Shown here: positions 45,267 through 56,675 of the stretch, piece by piece
How the letters are laid out: each line of letters starts with the position of its first letter
How positions within the stretch are numbered: position 1 is the stretch's first letter
DNA from: Ryuthela nishihirai
Taxonomy: Eukaryota > Arthropoda > Arachnida > Araneae > Heptathelidae
DNA: 64,000 nucleotides
Reading direction: 5' to 3'
Assembly (NCBI GenBank): GCA_038380435.1
Contig: JAWZYU010000058.1
Span: 2,170,001-2,234,000, forward strand
Program-made: the position numbers and the translations under genes
Notes under the pieces: generated by a model
Databases searched by the model: none
The model's input: the letters and a program-made list of their open reading frames with translations, nothing else
What the model was told of the DNA's origin: nothing

Positions 45267-45288
45267 TTTTTTTTTTGGGGGGGGGGGG
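45267..45288. repeat. T10-G12 homopolymer block
   Basis: Ten T followed by twelve G. The same T11-G12 order occurs at 55917-55939. Confidence 0.9.
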
Positions 45289-45329
45289 CATTTATTTCCT
45301 GCATAGGTCAACCATGAGTTAACTTCACA

Positions 45330-45470
45330 GCGACTTTGCAAACCTATTGGTGTTTCATTTGCAGAACAACGGGATTAAATCTTAACGTTGCCCGAAGTGT
45401 GACACGATCCTCAAAATTTCAGATTCGCAGCGTGGACGCCTAACGACTTGACCACTGCTTCTTCCATCTT
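45330..45470 (-). repeat. Diverged tRNA-headed SINE, related to family B
   Basis: Minus-strand A-box-like GTGGTCAAGTCGTTAGGCGT, then after the head AACGTTAAGATTTAATCCCG, which resembles the family B post-head sequence. The head itself is of a different tRNA type. Confidence 0.45.
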
Positions 45471-46089
45471 TACTCCTTCTGACCGCATATGTTTTGAGAT
45501 TGTATTTAGTAATGCGGCAGACCTTATCCTATAAAATATGATATCATATCCGTGATGATTTAATTTCTATAAATTGGGTGTCTCCACGGTGTCACAATTG
45601 CTAGTAAACCCTTTTCTTTTTTTTAAATTAAGACCTACCGGTTTGGTTTTAGAGAAAATAAATATATAAAGAATTTTAATTTTTGTTTTTAAAACTTCAA
45701 CCTGCCTGTAATATATTATGCAAAATCTGTTGGCAACACAGCGAAACAGTAATGCTGACGTCATCTCGGTGTTTTTGCTAGTTTATCATTAACCCGTATT
45801 CACGGGCAGCACTGATTTTAGGAGTTGATTTTCATGCCGCCATTTGTCTTTCTCACCACTCTATTTTAACTTCCACTTTTATACGAGATAAGTAACATTT
45901 ATATAATAAGAAATGTGTTTAAATTAATAAAAATCAAATGAATACTTAAAGATTTTCATATCTATTTTTTCATATGCACTGTATTTTCTTACACGGTTTT
46001 CTCGGGAACCTATCAGAAACAGAATTGGGTGCAATGAATTAGATTGTTCCTATTGTTTATTAAGAAGGATTTATTTTTTTAAAGTTGAG

Positions 46090-46288
46090 TGCTTAGCGCG
46101 CTTGGCTACTGACTGATCTAAGAGACCTGGGTTCGAGTCCCGGGTAAGGCATGGCTGTTTTGTGTCGTTTTTCTGCTGAGGGCGTGCCATCCTCTCAGAC
46201 CTTCTACTACGACATATAAACTGACAGGCTCCTGTCAGACCTCTGTGGTAAGCAGCTGCTTGAGGGGGTATTTATTTATTTATTATTA
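46090..46288 (+). mobile_element. SINE family A with target-site duplication
   Basis: The head lacks the first ~20 bp (starts TGCTTAGCGCGCTTGGC). B-box GGTTCGAGTCC, body and TTTATTTATTTATTATT tail are intact. A 9-bp duplication AAAGTTGAG lies at 46081-46089 and 46289-46297. Confidence 0.9.
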
Positions 46289-46435
46289 AAAGTTGAGAAA
46301 CATCCTGAAACAAAGTTTAGAGAATATAATAGCAGGAATTGGATTCAATATAAGTAACATTTATATAATAAGAAATGTGTTTAAATTAATAAAAATCAAA
46401 TGAATACTTAAAGATTTTCATATCTATTTTTTCAT

Positions 46436-47199
46436 TGATTAATTAACATTATTCGTGACGGAAATGCAAATTACGAAACAAAAGGCGTATCCGTTTTAAC
46501 GATTCGAAAAGCATTGTTGTGTGATCGATTATTTAGCGTACGATCTTTTTGATTCCTTTCTCTTTAATCGTGAAACGAACATTGTAACATTTTACTAGAG
46601 AATAAACAACTTAGGTTTTCAACTGAAATAGATTTAATTGGTTGTTTAGATATGATTATTTGTGTTTAAGAACTTTCCGGGAGTCTTCGAAACGACACTT
46701 GGGGGTCATTTCTGCAGATAAGTTCAGTCGAAATAGGATTTCCTCAATTACGAATATTTATGGAATACAACGGGCTCCTTTATCATGGCATGATACTGTT
46801 GCATGAGAGTTCACTTGCAAATATGCCTTTACACAAACCATCGGTGTTCGCCTTTCTAACCGATATAACGATGGGGTGTTTAACTTAAAATTAATCAGAA
46901 CTTTGAGTGTAGTGGGAATCGACCCTGGGAATTGCATATTCCTTTCCTGTAGCAATACCTAACGTTCCACCCCTTCACTTTAATGACTGATACTATGCCT
47001 TTTGGTGGCATTCGTAATAGCAAGGCGGAAGACCGCTTAATACGAAAGCAGATATCGTTACTTCGCGATGACGTATAATATATACGTAACTGCGGATCTC
47101 AACGCTGTAACAGGTGCTACTCTAACCAGAAAAAAACTGCACACGAAAAGAAACCATAGCAGTTATTCATTCCTTATCACAAAGAAACTCTGCGAGGGC
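46436..47199. other. Unassigned DNA with a repeat shared with 55018-55240
   Basis: TTCGTGACGGAAATGCAAAT, AGGCGTATCCGTTTTAACG and GATTCGAAAAGCATTG (46452-46520) recur at 55020-55085, with diverged continuation. At 46890-46960 a TGGGAATCGACCCTGGGAAT block may be an old SINE head. Confidence 0.6.
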
Positions 47200-47581
47200 T
47201 GGGGTTGGGATGGGTAAGTTAGTAGCGCTCCCGGCTCGTAATCTGCAGTTCCCAGGTTAGAGTCCCCGCTGGGTCAGCGTTCAGATGTATCTCCGTAAAA
47301 CTGCTCGCCCTGCTAACGGTCAGCAGGGGACACCGATAAGCTTGGAAAGGCCGCTGTCCGTCGGATGGGATCTTAAGCCGTGTCCCTGTGTGCGGGAAAG
47401 CCATACCCTGTGCACGTTAAAGAACACGCTGGATGGCCTTGACGGGAGGCTACCATCTGTCTTCCAACAGCTGTTCCAGTGGGTCCCCTCCCCCAACCTT
47501 CTCTGAGCCTTCGGTGTCCATGTGACCTGACCGTTTAGTCCATTCTCTACAAATAAAATACCGATCACAGGTAAAACAATT
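47200..47581 (+). repeat. SINE family B, near full length
   Basis: Head GGTAAGTTAGTAGCGCTCCC with anticodon loop CTCGTAA, B-box damaged to GGTTAGAGTCC, full body, tail AGGTAAAACAATTCTGAG. No convincing target-site duplication. Confidence 0.88.
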
Positions 47582-47844
47582 CTGAGCTCTATATGATACC
47601 CAGGAACCCAGGTCCCCTAGACGTGAAAACCGAATACAAATGAGTTGTTTTCAAACAAGTCATATCAAAATCTTTGAAGTCTTTATTTCATTTTTATTCA
47701 TTTTAACACACTTTTAATTTTATAAACTTACAAGTTTTCAAATTAAAACCTACAGGTTTGGTTTTAAAGAAAATAAATATATAAAGATTTCTTAATTTTT
47801 TTTTTTTTTTTTTTTTATCTTAATTCTGTTACCTAAAACCATAT

Positions 47845-48211
47845 AATGGCTCAGTCGGTAGCACGCCGCTCGTAATCTGTAGTTCCCAGGTTCGAGTCCC
47901 AGCTGGGTCAGCGTTAAGATTTATCTCAGCAAAATTCCCCGCCCTGCCCACGGACAGTAGGGGACACCGATGGGCTTGGAAAGGCCGCCGTCCGTCGAAT
48001 GGGACGTTAAGCCGTGGCCCCGTGTGTGGGAGCGTCATACCCTGTGCACGTTAAAGAATATGCTGGATGGCCTTGACGGGAGGCTACCATCTGTCTTCCA
48101 GCAGCTGTTACAGTGGGTCCCATCCCCCAACCTTCTCTGAGTCTTCGGGGTCTATGTGATCTGGCCATTTAGCCCATGGTATGCAAAAAAGTGCCGCTCA
48201 GAGGTAAAACA
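47845..48211 (+). mobile_element. SINE family B with target-site duplication
   Basis: Head GGCTCAGTCGGTAGCACGCC, B-box GGTTCGAGTCC, full body, tail AGAGGTAAAACAA. A 13-bp duplication with one mismatch flanks it: ACCTAAAACCATA (47832-47844) and ACCTAAAGCCATA (48212-48224). The usual G-rich start of the head is missing. Confidence 0.92.
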
Positions 48212-48505
48212 ACCTAAAGCCATAAAACTACATCGGAAAATGTGACCATAAAAGCGGCATCTTGGTTCTTCTGGAAATGTTTTCTTCAATAGAAATATTT
48301 TTTCAGAATTAAATTCAAATGGGGATTTTCAAAAAGGCGCCATGTGAACCGTGTTACATCAAAATAAATCGTGTAAATAGGGAATTTAAATTTCTTTTCT
48401 GATCTGTGTTAAATCAAAAACGTGTAAAAAAAATAATATACTTGATTGAGATTCAAATTTGTCACTCATTAACCTAAACTGAGTGCATTGTTGCTACCGT
48501 AAGTA

Positions 48506-48599
48506 AGCACCTCAGAAGAAAAGCAACACACATCAATGCCTTACCGTAGATTCGAACCCAGGTCTCTTAGATCAGTAGCGAAGCGCGCTAAGCACTCAA
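48506..48599 (-). repeat. SINE family A head half at an inverted-repeat boundary
   Basis: Minus-strand head (GTGCTTAGCGCGCTTCGCTA, B-box GGTTCGAATCT) and the start of the body. It lacks the 3' half. Its flank (AACTTTAAAAAAAATAATAA) matches the left arm, so it is the inverted copy of the SINE at 46090. Confidence 0.82.
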
Positions 48600-48904
48600 C
48601 TTTAAAAAAAATAATAAATCCTTCTTAATAAACAATAGGAATAATCTACTTCAATGAACCCAATTCTGTTTCTGATAGGTTCCCGAGAAAACCGTCTAAA
48701 AAAAATAAACCTTTAAAAAAAAATACAGTGCATATGAAAAAATAGATATGAAAATCTTTAAATCTCCTAAAATTAGTGCTGCCTGAGAATACGGGATAAT
48801 GATAAACTAGCAAAAACACCGAGATGACGTCAGCAGTACTGTTTCGCTGTGTTGCCAACAGATTTTGCATAATATATTACAGGCAGGTTGAAGTTTTAAA
48901 AATG

Positions 48905-51900
48905 CTTTTCTTAATCATAATGATGTTGCTATTTTAGGTATATTTTTATATTATGTTTCGATCATCTCAGGTACGTAAGATTCATTTTTATATTTCGACA
49001 GAGAAGAAAAATGGTTATATAAAGTTTCGGAGAAGTATAGACGAAACATTGTGAAGCCGTAGTAAAAGTTGGAAGTTGCATACTTTGAGTTTCGCATTGC
49101 AAGCTTTTTTGAGTAGTTCCACTGGATTTTTTTTTCTCACCCTCGTGAGATCCACGGAGGAAGTAACCATTCTTTTGTTTAATATATTTTGGGTGAGATT
49201 TTAGTCATGTACTGCGATGTGGAAGGGCTTTACGTAGGCAGCAACCATTTATACGTTTACGAACCGTTAAAGCTTTGGAAATTCCGGTTTTTGAAAAGTA
49301 ATTTTCGGTGAAAATTTAGGTTTTTGCGAGTAATCTGAAGATTAATATTATTGTTTTGGCCCAGAAATGAAAATTAACAGTTATGTGCAAAACATTAACA
49401 GTTATGTGTCGTGGTGTAATAAGATACAAAAATAGGAATGGATTTGCATCGCACCTTCAACCTTTGCCGAACGCTTGCAGTGTTTAAAAATTATGTTGAT
49501 GGGTGAATAAATATTTCGATTTAGAGTGAACGGTGGAGTAAAACTTATTTATTGACAGACGAAATAAACAGTTGCAATTATCTTTCTATAAATAGGAATT
49601 GAGTACGAAATATTTGTGGTGACACGAAATAGGGTTCCCATTAATTGTAGCTATGAAAACGGCGTTTCTTGAACTACGTTATTTGCGTTTTTAGAGTTAA
49701 GAACGAAAGGATAATTTTACAAATGCCAAGATGGGAAATAATTATCCGGTGCAATACACTAATTATTTTATTAAGACTAAAACTGAAATCTAAACGTGAT
49801 TTGAAGTTTCATGTCGACTTTGCGTTTAGTATTTTGTTTTTTCGCGTGTTAAATATTCCAGCGTTCGTCATTTATTTATTACGGCAACCAAAGTTTTTAT
49901 ATTCGATATTACACGTATGTCGTACAGGTGTGAGAGATATCTAATTCAAATGATATCGAATAAGATATTTTGCTACTAAGGTATTATGCCAATGTCAGCT
50001 TTTATTTCGTCCATCAGATAGGTATTGTGAGTGACCTCAGGAGAAAATATGTTTTGGAAAATGTTTTGAACTGAATAATAAACTGTGATTTCACAATATA
50101 GTTTTGTTGTATGGCTTTTACGAGACACTGAAAATGCTTTTCCTCTTCACATTATAGAAATTATGCTGTAAAGTAACCGGAACCGCGTTGCTGACGTCAT
50201 CTCTGTGTTTTCTCTAATTTATTGTTAAGGCGCACACATATTTCAGTTTGCTTATTTATGGCAATACGTAGTTCTTACACGGTACACGTTGGATCTTTTT
50301 TATTTTAACGAGTCTAGGCAGGGAAAGCTTTCGTTATTCCATTATCTTTGGTTATTTGATGGCGATCCCCACTGCCACGTTATGTTCGATAATATTCATT
50401 CGTATAATATTCACTGATTGGCTTCGCCGAGGTACGAGAAGTGGTGAGAAAGGAAGCTTAAAGAGAGAGAACTTTGTTGCGGATATGGAGAGGTGTCGTT
50501 TCCTTCGAAGTCGGAAAACAATTAAATCAACAATGTTATTGTCAGACGTCAGCAAAGAATTATAACGATTACTTTCAAACAGTATACAGTTAATGAAATC
50601 TGTTGAAGTCAAAGGTACGTAGTAGCGTCGACATTTTTCACGTTTTCTTCTAGGGAATCGAAGATTAGTTGTGGTTAGAGAAATAAGCCGTCTTTTAAGT
50701 CACGGAGGTAGGAAGAGGATATTTTAAATATGTAAGGTGATCATACGTCTTTATTTAAGAGGACATTCCTTTATTTCACTGCTCTGTCCTTTAGATTTAT
50801 TTTTTTCCTAAAATGGTGATTTTTTCCCTTTTTTTTCGTGAATTAAAATAGTAAACTGAATATTGGCGCGCAGTAGATGGGTTGAAATTCGAAATTTTTA
50901 AATATTTCACCGATAAACAGGAATCTTTTAAAAACCTTTTAAAAAAAACGTTGAATTTAGGTTATGTATCCCTTGATTTAATATCCTCACTGAACGAGTA
51001 TTTTGATTAGCGAACAATATGTGGACCAATGTAAAAACAAAAGGAAAATTCGGAACATTTATAGCATGCATTTATATCAAATGCAACTTTCATATGAATT
51101 CTATACAGTTTTATGAAATTTTAAAATAAAAACCTGATTTATTAACCCTATCAGTGTCCAGAACATATATATCCGTTTTTAGTACAATAAAAGAAACGAT
51201 TAAAAAAAATTAAAAATTTCCATTTTAAATTTCGTTAATAAATATCTTATAAAAATATGTAATTTAAGCTTGATACATAATATTTTCCTTTTTTTATTTG
51301 ATGCATATTTTATTAAACTATGACATAAATAATTTGTTAAAGCCATCTGTTTGCCATTTCTTAGAAGTTATATAACTTATTGCCAATTTGTTAACATTAC
51401 TCTGTGCTGAAGTAATCCCCTAATTTAAGCTCAGAAGTTTGATTTGAACTATTATCAACACAAAATTTTCCTTAAAGTTTTAAAAATCTGATAATTAACA
51501 AATAACTGCTACTTTTTAAAATTGGAAGCAATTATAAAATGTGTACCTTTTTTTTGGTAGATCACTGTAAAAATTGTTATTAAAAATAATATGTTACTAG
51601 AGTGTTCGAATTTTTACTTTAATAAAATTCAGAATAAAATTTTTTAATTTGGTTTAAAGCATGAACAATTTCTGTTGATTAGTCATGTATTAAAAATATT
51701 CCAAATGTCACTTATTTATTGGACAGCAAAAACCTGGACTTTTTCTCAAATTAGAGTATGGAGAAAAACATTTCAAAATGGATGAAATGTTTTCTTTAAA
51801 CAACAAATTTTTTTGGGTTATTTAGAAATAAATAGCCATTTTATTCATATGCGTTATAATCAATTCTATTAGCTTTTTTTTTTTTATAAATTTTTATTTG

Positions 51901-52018
51901 TGTTGCAAGTTGCATTTTTTTACTACACGACTGTTAAAAAGTCCTATTAAAATGAAACATATGGTCTTTTTTGTTAAATATTTTATTTTAAAAAATTCAG
52001 AATTAAATGTTGATTAAT
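48905..52018. other. Unassigned AT-rich DNA, about 3.1 kb
   Basis: No gene recognised. A GTTGCTGACGTCATCTCTGTG block near 50190 matches the TGACGTCA module at 45750 and 48830. Open frames at 49669-49944 and 50352-50612 have no motif. Confidence 0.45.
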
Positions 52019-54372
52019 TTGACATCATCATCCTCAAGCAACCGTGGGCTACGGAGGTCCAACCAGACCGTGCAATTTAGTTCTCCAAGCAAGTCAATCC
52101 TGAGCTACATCTACTGCATCTGGCACTGCACACCAATTGTAACAAGGTCCTGTCTGACATTGTCTGCCAGGGCGGGGGTGGCTCAGTCGGTAGTGCGCCA
52201 GGCTCGTAATCTGTAGTTCCCAGGTTCGAGTCCCAGCTGGGTCAGAGTTGAGATTTATCTCCGCAAAATTCCCCGCCCTGCCCACGGTCAGTAGGGGACA
52301 CCAATGGGCTTCGAAAGGCCGCCGTCCGTCGGATGGGACGTTAAGCCGTGGTCCCGTATGCGGGAGAGACATACACTGTGCACGTTAAAGAATACGCTGG
52401 ATGGCCTTGACGGGGGGCTACCATCTGTCTCCCAACAGCTGTTCCAGTGGGTCCCCTCTCCAACCTTCTCTGAGCCTTCGGGGTCCATGTGACCTGGCCA
52501 TTTAGCCCATGGTGTGCAAAAAAGTGCCGCTCAGAGGTAAAACAACTCAAACAACAACAACTTTGACATTGTCTGCCCACCACATCCTAGGTCTCCCCAT
52601 CTTTCTGAGGCCTTTAGGCACACTGTTGATAACCCTATTCGCCAATCTATAATTATTCATACGGGCAACATGGCGAAACCAACGGAGTCTCTCTCTGCAA
52701 AATATGCTGCTTAAAGGAGGTTGCAAACTCCTTTGCCTAACCTTATCATTAGTTACAAAGTTAAACCACCAAATACCTAAGATACTATGTAAACATTTAG
52801 TTTCCTGTTATCTTGTTTACACAGCGTCCAAGTTTCACCACCATAACTAACCCTAGAAAGAACCAAACTATTATACAGTCTAATTTTAGTCTTTAGGTGT
52901 ATATGCCTATTTCTCCACACTCTCCATAGATTCTTAAAAGTCCCGGCAGCAATCCCTATTCGTCTGTTAATCTTATGTTGCACATCACCATCATCTGTTA
53001 CATAGCTCCCAAGATAATTAAACTGCTCAAGACTGCAACCATTCAGATTAACTGAATCACAGCCTGCCTGACCAATTTTCATCACTTTAGTTTTCTCTCT
53101 GTTTATAACCAAACCTACTCTACTACCAGTCTCATCAACAGCTCGAATGAAAGAGTTCATCTCATCAACATCATTTGCCAAAAGGGCTAAAATCATCAGC
53201 ATAATCTAAATCAGAAATTTTCGTATCTCCAGTCCATTTTAGGCCAAAATCTTTCCCTTGAAGTGAATTTCGCATAACATAATCAATAACCAAGCTAAAG
53301 AGAAAAGGAGACAAAATGCACCCTTGTCGAACACCAGAAGTAATGTTAAACCAATTGCTACAAGCCTTACCAACTCTCACACACGACTCAGTGTTATTAT
53401 AGAGAGCTTTCATTATGTTAACTAACTTGTCTGGTATACCATATGATTTCACAATCAACCATAAATTATGACGATCAACAGAATCGAAAGCCTTTTTGAA
53501 ATCAACAAAGCTAGCAACCAAAGGTTTCTGAAACTGTAAACATTTCTCAAGAATCTGCCTAAGTGAAAATATCTGATCCACACATCCCCTACCACTTCTG
53601 AATCCACATTGCTCATCACGCAATTGACTGTCAACCAGATTCTTAATTCTATTAAGCACAATCATGGAAAGAACTTTACCTGGAACAGAGAGTAGGCTGA
53701 TACCCCTATAGTTATCACAAGAACTACAATCACCTTTTTGAAAATAGGGATAACAATAGCTCTGGTAAAATTCTTAGGAACCATCCCTTTATCATAAAAG
53801 ATATTCAAATTTCAGTCATCCAAGTGGTAACCGAAACATTCCCAGTTCTGAGCATTTCTGTAGTAATTTCATCTATCCCTTCGGATTTATGAAGTATAAG
53901 CTAAGTAACCTATCATGGTAAGCTTTGGCTATAACTGGGTCTTTCAGAGCTTCAGTATTAAAAGCAAATTTTTTAACCCTAGCACAACACTTTTTAAGTT
54001 TAAGTTGCAAGACACTTTTAACAAGATAATGGTCAGATCCAATTTCAGCTACCCTATATGACCTGGTATTCCCAACAGAACTAGCCCATTTGCTGTTAAT
54101 TAATATATAATCAATGATATTCTTATGTAGCCCATCGTGTGAAACCCATGTGTACTTATGTATGTTGCGGTGTTTGTAATAAGTGTTAGTTATTCTGAAT
54201 CCATTGAGAGGAGACGTTGGCCATTGATATTGCAGCTACCAATACCAAAAGGGCCTATTACTCCTACCCAAAGGTCAGAGTCAGTACCAATTTTGGCATT
54301 GAAGTCACCAAGAACAAGGGTAATATCTCCTTTCTTGACAGAATTCAAAATATCCTGAAGTTGTTCATAATG
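52019..54372 (-). mobile_element. RTE-like LINE, minus strand, broken by a SINE and frameshifts
   Basis: Same family as 36645-39327, read right to left. The endonuclease end is at 54190-54372 (ILNSVKKGDITLVLGDFNAK, without the 36-bp duplication). The intact IIDYILIN bridge is near 54110. The reverse transcriptase spans about 53171-53760 (FVDFKKAFDSVDRHN, SGVRQGCILSPFLFSLV, DLDYADD) and the C-terminal part 52580-53202. A one-base gain after the YADD region and other shifts split the frame. A deletion of about 0.5 kb near 53880 removes the linker between endonuclease and reverse transcriptase. The 3' end is ATCATCATC at 52022. A SINE family B sits inside its last 150 bp. Confidence 0.92.
52169..52563 (+). 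mobile_element. SINE family B, full length, nested in the LINE, perfect 14-bp target-site duplication
   Basis: Starts AGGGCGGGGGTGGCTCAGTC, carries A-box, Thr-type anticodon loop CTCGTAA, B-box GGTTCGAGTCC, the full body and tail AGGTAAAACAACTCAAACAA. TGACATTGTCTGCC lies at 52155-52168 and 52564-52577. It is the best-preserved copy in the window. Confidence 0.96.
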
Positions 54373-54403
54373 CATTTGGCATATGAACATTAATAATGCA
54401 TTT

Positions 54404-54560
54404 GGTTGGGTTGTTTTATCTCTGACCAGTAGTTATTTGCACACAAGGGTCTAAATGGCGACGTCATAAAGAACCAGAGGGATCAGTTTAGGTTGCGGGA
54501 AGGTGACCGAATGGAACAGGTGTAACCTCCATCCAACGTTATATTTAGCCTGTACAGGGT
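54404..54560 (-). repeat. SINE family B, old truncated copy
   Basis: Tail GGTTGGGTTGTTTTATCTCT, then a GGTCTAAATGGCGACGTCAT core and GAATGGAACAGGTGTAACCT. It directly abuts the LINE's truncated 5' end. Confidence 0.7.
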
Positions 54561-54732
54561 ATGATACATACAGAATTTCTACACTATTTTCTTGTGGTTT
54601 TCATCAGTTTTTATTCTAACAATATTAAGATTTTACGACATTTTGGTATTTTTTGTCTTCTACTATTGGCTTTGGTAATTTGACGCTTATGACATCATAT
54701 CTTTGAACTTTATACGTATATATATAATAGAG

Positions 54733-54870
54733 CAGTGGTTCTCAAAACCTTTTATGCGTCACATACCTCCTGGAAATATGTATGTTACTGGCGTACCCCA
54801 TGTATAGATACAGAAAACTATAGTTATACTATAAGAATGGGAATGAAATAAAATATATATACACTCATTC
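54733..54870. mobile_element. hAT MITE left end (same family as 12326-12543)
   Basis: CAGTGGTTCTCAAAACCTTT, CATACCTCCTGGAAATATGT and ACTATAGTTATACTATAAG align with the first ~130 bp of the 12.3-kb copy. The right end is absent. Confidence 0.82.
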
Positions 54871-55726
54871 TTTATTGTAAAATTTTCAATCAAAATATCA
54901 TTACCAGATTTATTCCGGATATTGGAGCAATCTTCCGATATCTGTCGTTTTTAAAAAATTCGGTAATATATGGTCAGTGAGTTAATTGTTTATACGAAAG
55001 TTATTAAAGCTAAAACTAATTCGTGACGGAAATGCAAATTACGAAGCAAAAGGCGTATCCGGTTTGACGATTCGAAAAGCATTGCTGTGTCATCGATTCT
55101 TTAGCATAGAAACTGTTTTATTCGATTTTCTTTCATCGTGAAAGGTTAATAATGTTTTTTAAAAGTGTCATCGTATGATGAGAAGGAACTGTTTTCGATG
55201 CATTGTAACAGTTACTAGTGAATATAGAACTAGGTTGTCCAGATCAGTAGGCCATACTAATCTGGCAGCCCTCCCTTTCGGTTCACTTCCACAAGAGAGT
55301 ATCTGTTTTGAAAGGTACTAACGGTCTGCACCACGAGAAGGCGGGTCGGACATTAGGTGCTAGGCGTGGCCGGTTCTATGCATCATCAGAGGGGATTAGT
55401 GCATAGCTCTCCTTCCGGTGACTACCTAGCTATCATTTACTGAGAAGTATCTCTCATAGGGTAAAAAATACTAATAATAATCTGATTTCATTTCCTTTAG
55501 AGCTCTGATGAGGAATATAAAATTTTGGTTAGTGCACCTACGAGTGAGATACAGATACGAAGTATTTGTGAGATAGTGTTAGTAAAATATCATGTTTTTG
55601 AAATAGTTTGATGATGGACAGGGCTTAATGTGGTGCACTGCTTGAGAGAAATAATGCACTTCTAGTTGCAGAAACAGATTGTCGAAGCACATTGCAAATA
55701 TCATTTGGCTATACAATTCACACCCG
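54871..55726. other. Unassigned DNA
   Basis: 55018-55240 matches 46450-46610. A GC-richer stretch at 55250-55440 (CGGGTCGGACATTAGGTGCT, GGCGTGGCCGG) is not recognised. Confidence 0.45.
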
Positions 55727-55870
55727 TCACGGGGCAGAGTGGTCAACGTGCTCGGCTACAGTTCTAAGGGACCTGGGTTCGACCCGCAGGTAAAACACAG
55801 ATGCTCATTAACGCGAGATAATTCCGTTAGACCTCTGTGGCAAGCAGCTGCTCGATCCGTTATTATTTAG
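55727..55870 (+). repeat. SINE family A, diverged, internal deletion
   Basis: Head CACGGGGCAGAGTGGTCAAC, B-box GGTTCGACCCG, then a shortened body and CTGTGGCAAGCAGCTGCT. The CTTCTACT...CTGTCAG part is missing. Confidence 0.78.
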
Positions 55871-55916
55871 GCTATGGCTTCTCAATATGGGATGTGCAGT
55901 AAAAAAAAAATATATA

Positions 55917-55939
55917 TTTTTTTTTTTGGGGGGGGGGGG
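55917..55939. repeat. T11-G12 homopolymer block
   Basis: Eleven T followed by twelve G, preceded by an A10 run. Confidence 0.9.
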
Positions 55940-56279
55940 CGTTAAAGGTTCCTAGGTATGTGAAAGACACATTTAAACTGATTTCAAAGAGAGAACTTTG
56001 GTACGTTTAGGGACCTGGGCATCGTGGCAGACATTCCTTTCCTTAAAGTGCTACTTCCTCACGACACTTACCTCTGCCGCCAGAGGTTTCTGCGCCGAGT
56101 ATTCCCCCTCCCCTGCTCGCGTCCCATCTCACGGGGACGCCACGTTACACCCTTTACTCCATTTCACACTAGACAATTGCTCTCAAGTGCTACATGAAAG
56201 GCAGAGTGAGAGGCACATATTTTAAAAAAAAAATATTGAGGAAATCAGATATTTCAACGATTGTTTTCACATTTCAATA

Positions 56280-56623
56280 TGGAGTTGGGAGTGGGGGTGA
56301 AAAGATAGTTTTCAAGTTGCATTTGGTTTCTTCAAGCCCATGATTTCCCTCCTAACTTTTGGTAGGACACAGATTACCATTGTTTGCTATTGCTTCGTAT
56401 TTAAAAATGCCTGACTAAGAAATTTGAAAAAAAATTTAAATAAAACAGAGGGGGAGGAGGGGGGGAGGAGACAGAGATAGATGACACTTTCGAAGATCCA
56501 TTTGGTTTCTTCCAACTTATGATTTCTTTCCTACCCTTAGGAAACAGATTAACATTCCCAACTATTACTCCCTAATTACAAAATGCCAGGACAGGAAATT
56601 CAAAACAAAAAAAACCGTATAGA
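56280..56623. repeat. Two diverged ~180-bp tandem copies with G-rich ends
   Basis: CATTTGGTTTCTTCAAGCCC at about 56321 and CATTTGGTTTCTTCCAACTT at 56500 mark the units. Both are followed by ATGATTTC.., a CAGATTA(C/A)CATT block and an AAATGCC... block, then a G-rich run. Confidence 0.72.
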
Positions 56624-56637
56624 GGGGGGGGGGGGGG

Positions 56638-56675
56638 CCAAAACAGGAAACCCAAAACAGGGTTTCCTGTTTTGG
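56638..56675. repeat. Perfect 16-bp inverted repeat at the start of duplication copy B
   Basis: CCAAAACAGGAAACCC and its exact reverse complement flank AAAACA. It directly follows a G14 run (56624-56637). Copy A has only the CCTGTTTTGG half. Confidence 0.88.

Larger units (their letters stand above)
45623..47796. repeat. Direct repeats around the 45.6-47.8 kb SINE region
   Basis: GGTTTGGTTTTAGAGAAAAT plus AAATATATAAAGA at about 45640-45672 recurs at 47758-47790. An apparently exact 86-bp direct repeat lies at 45888-45973 and 46350-46435, flanking a SINE family A copy. Confidence 0.8.
45686..48903. repeat. Inverted repeat, arms 45686-46185 and 48507-48903
   Basis: The arms share AACTTCAACCTGCCTGTAAT, AATCTGTTGGCAACACAGCG, GACGTCATCTCGGTGTTTTT, ATCAGAAACAGAATTGGGT and part of a SINE family A. 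The right arm starts inside that SINE. The spacer carries two SINE B copies and unassigned DNA. Confidence 0.85.
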
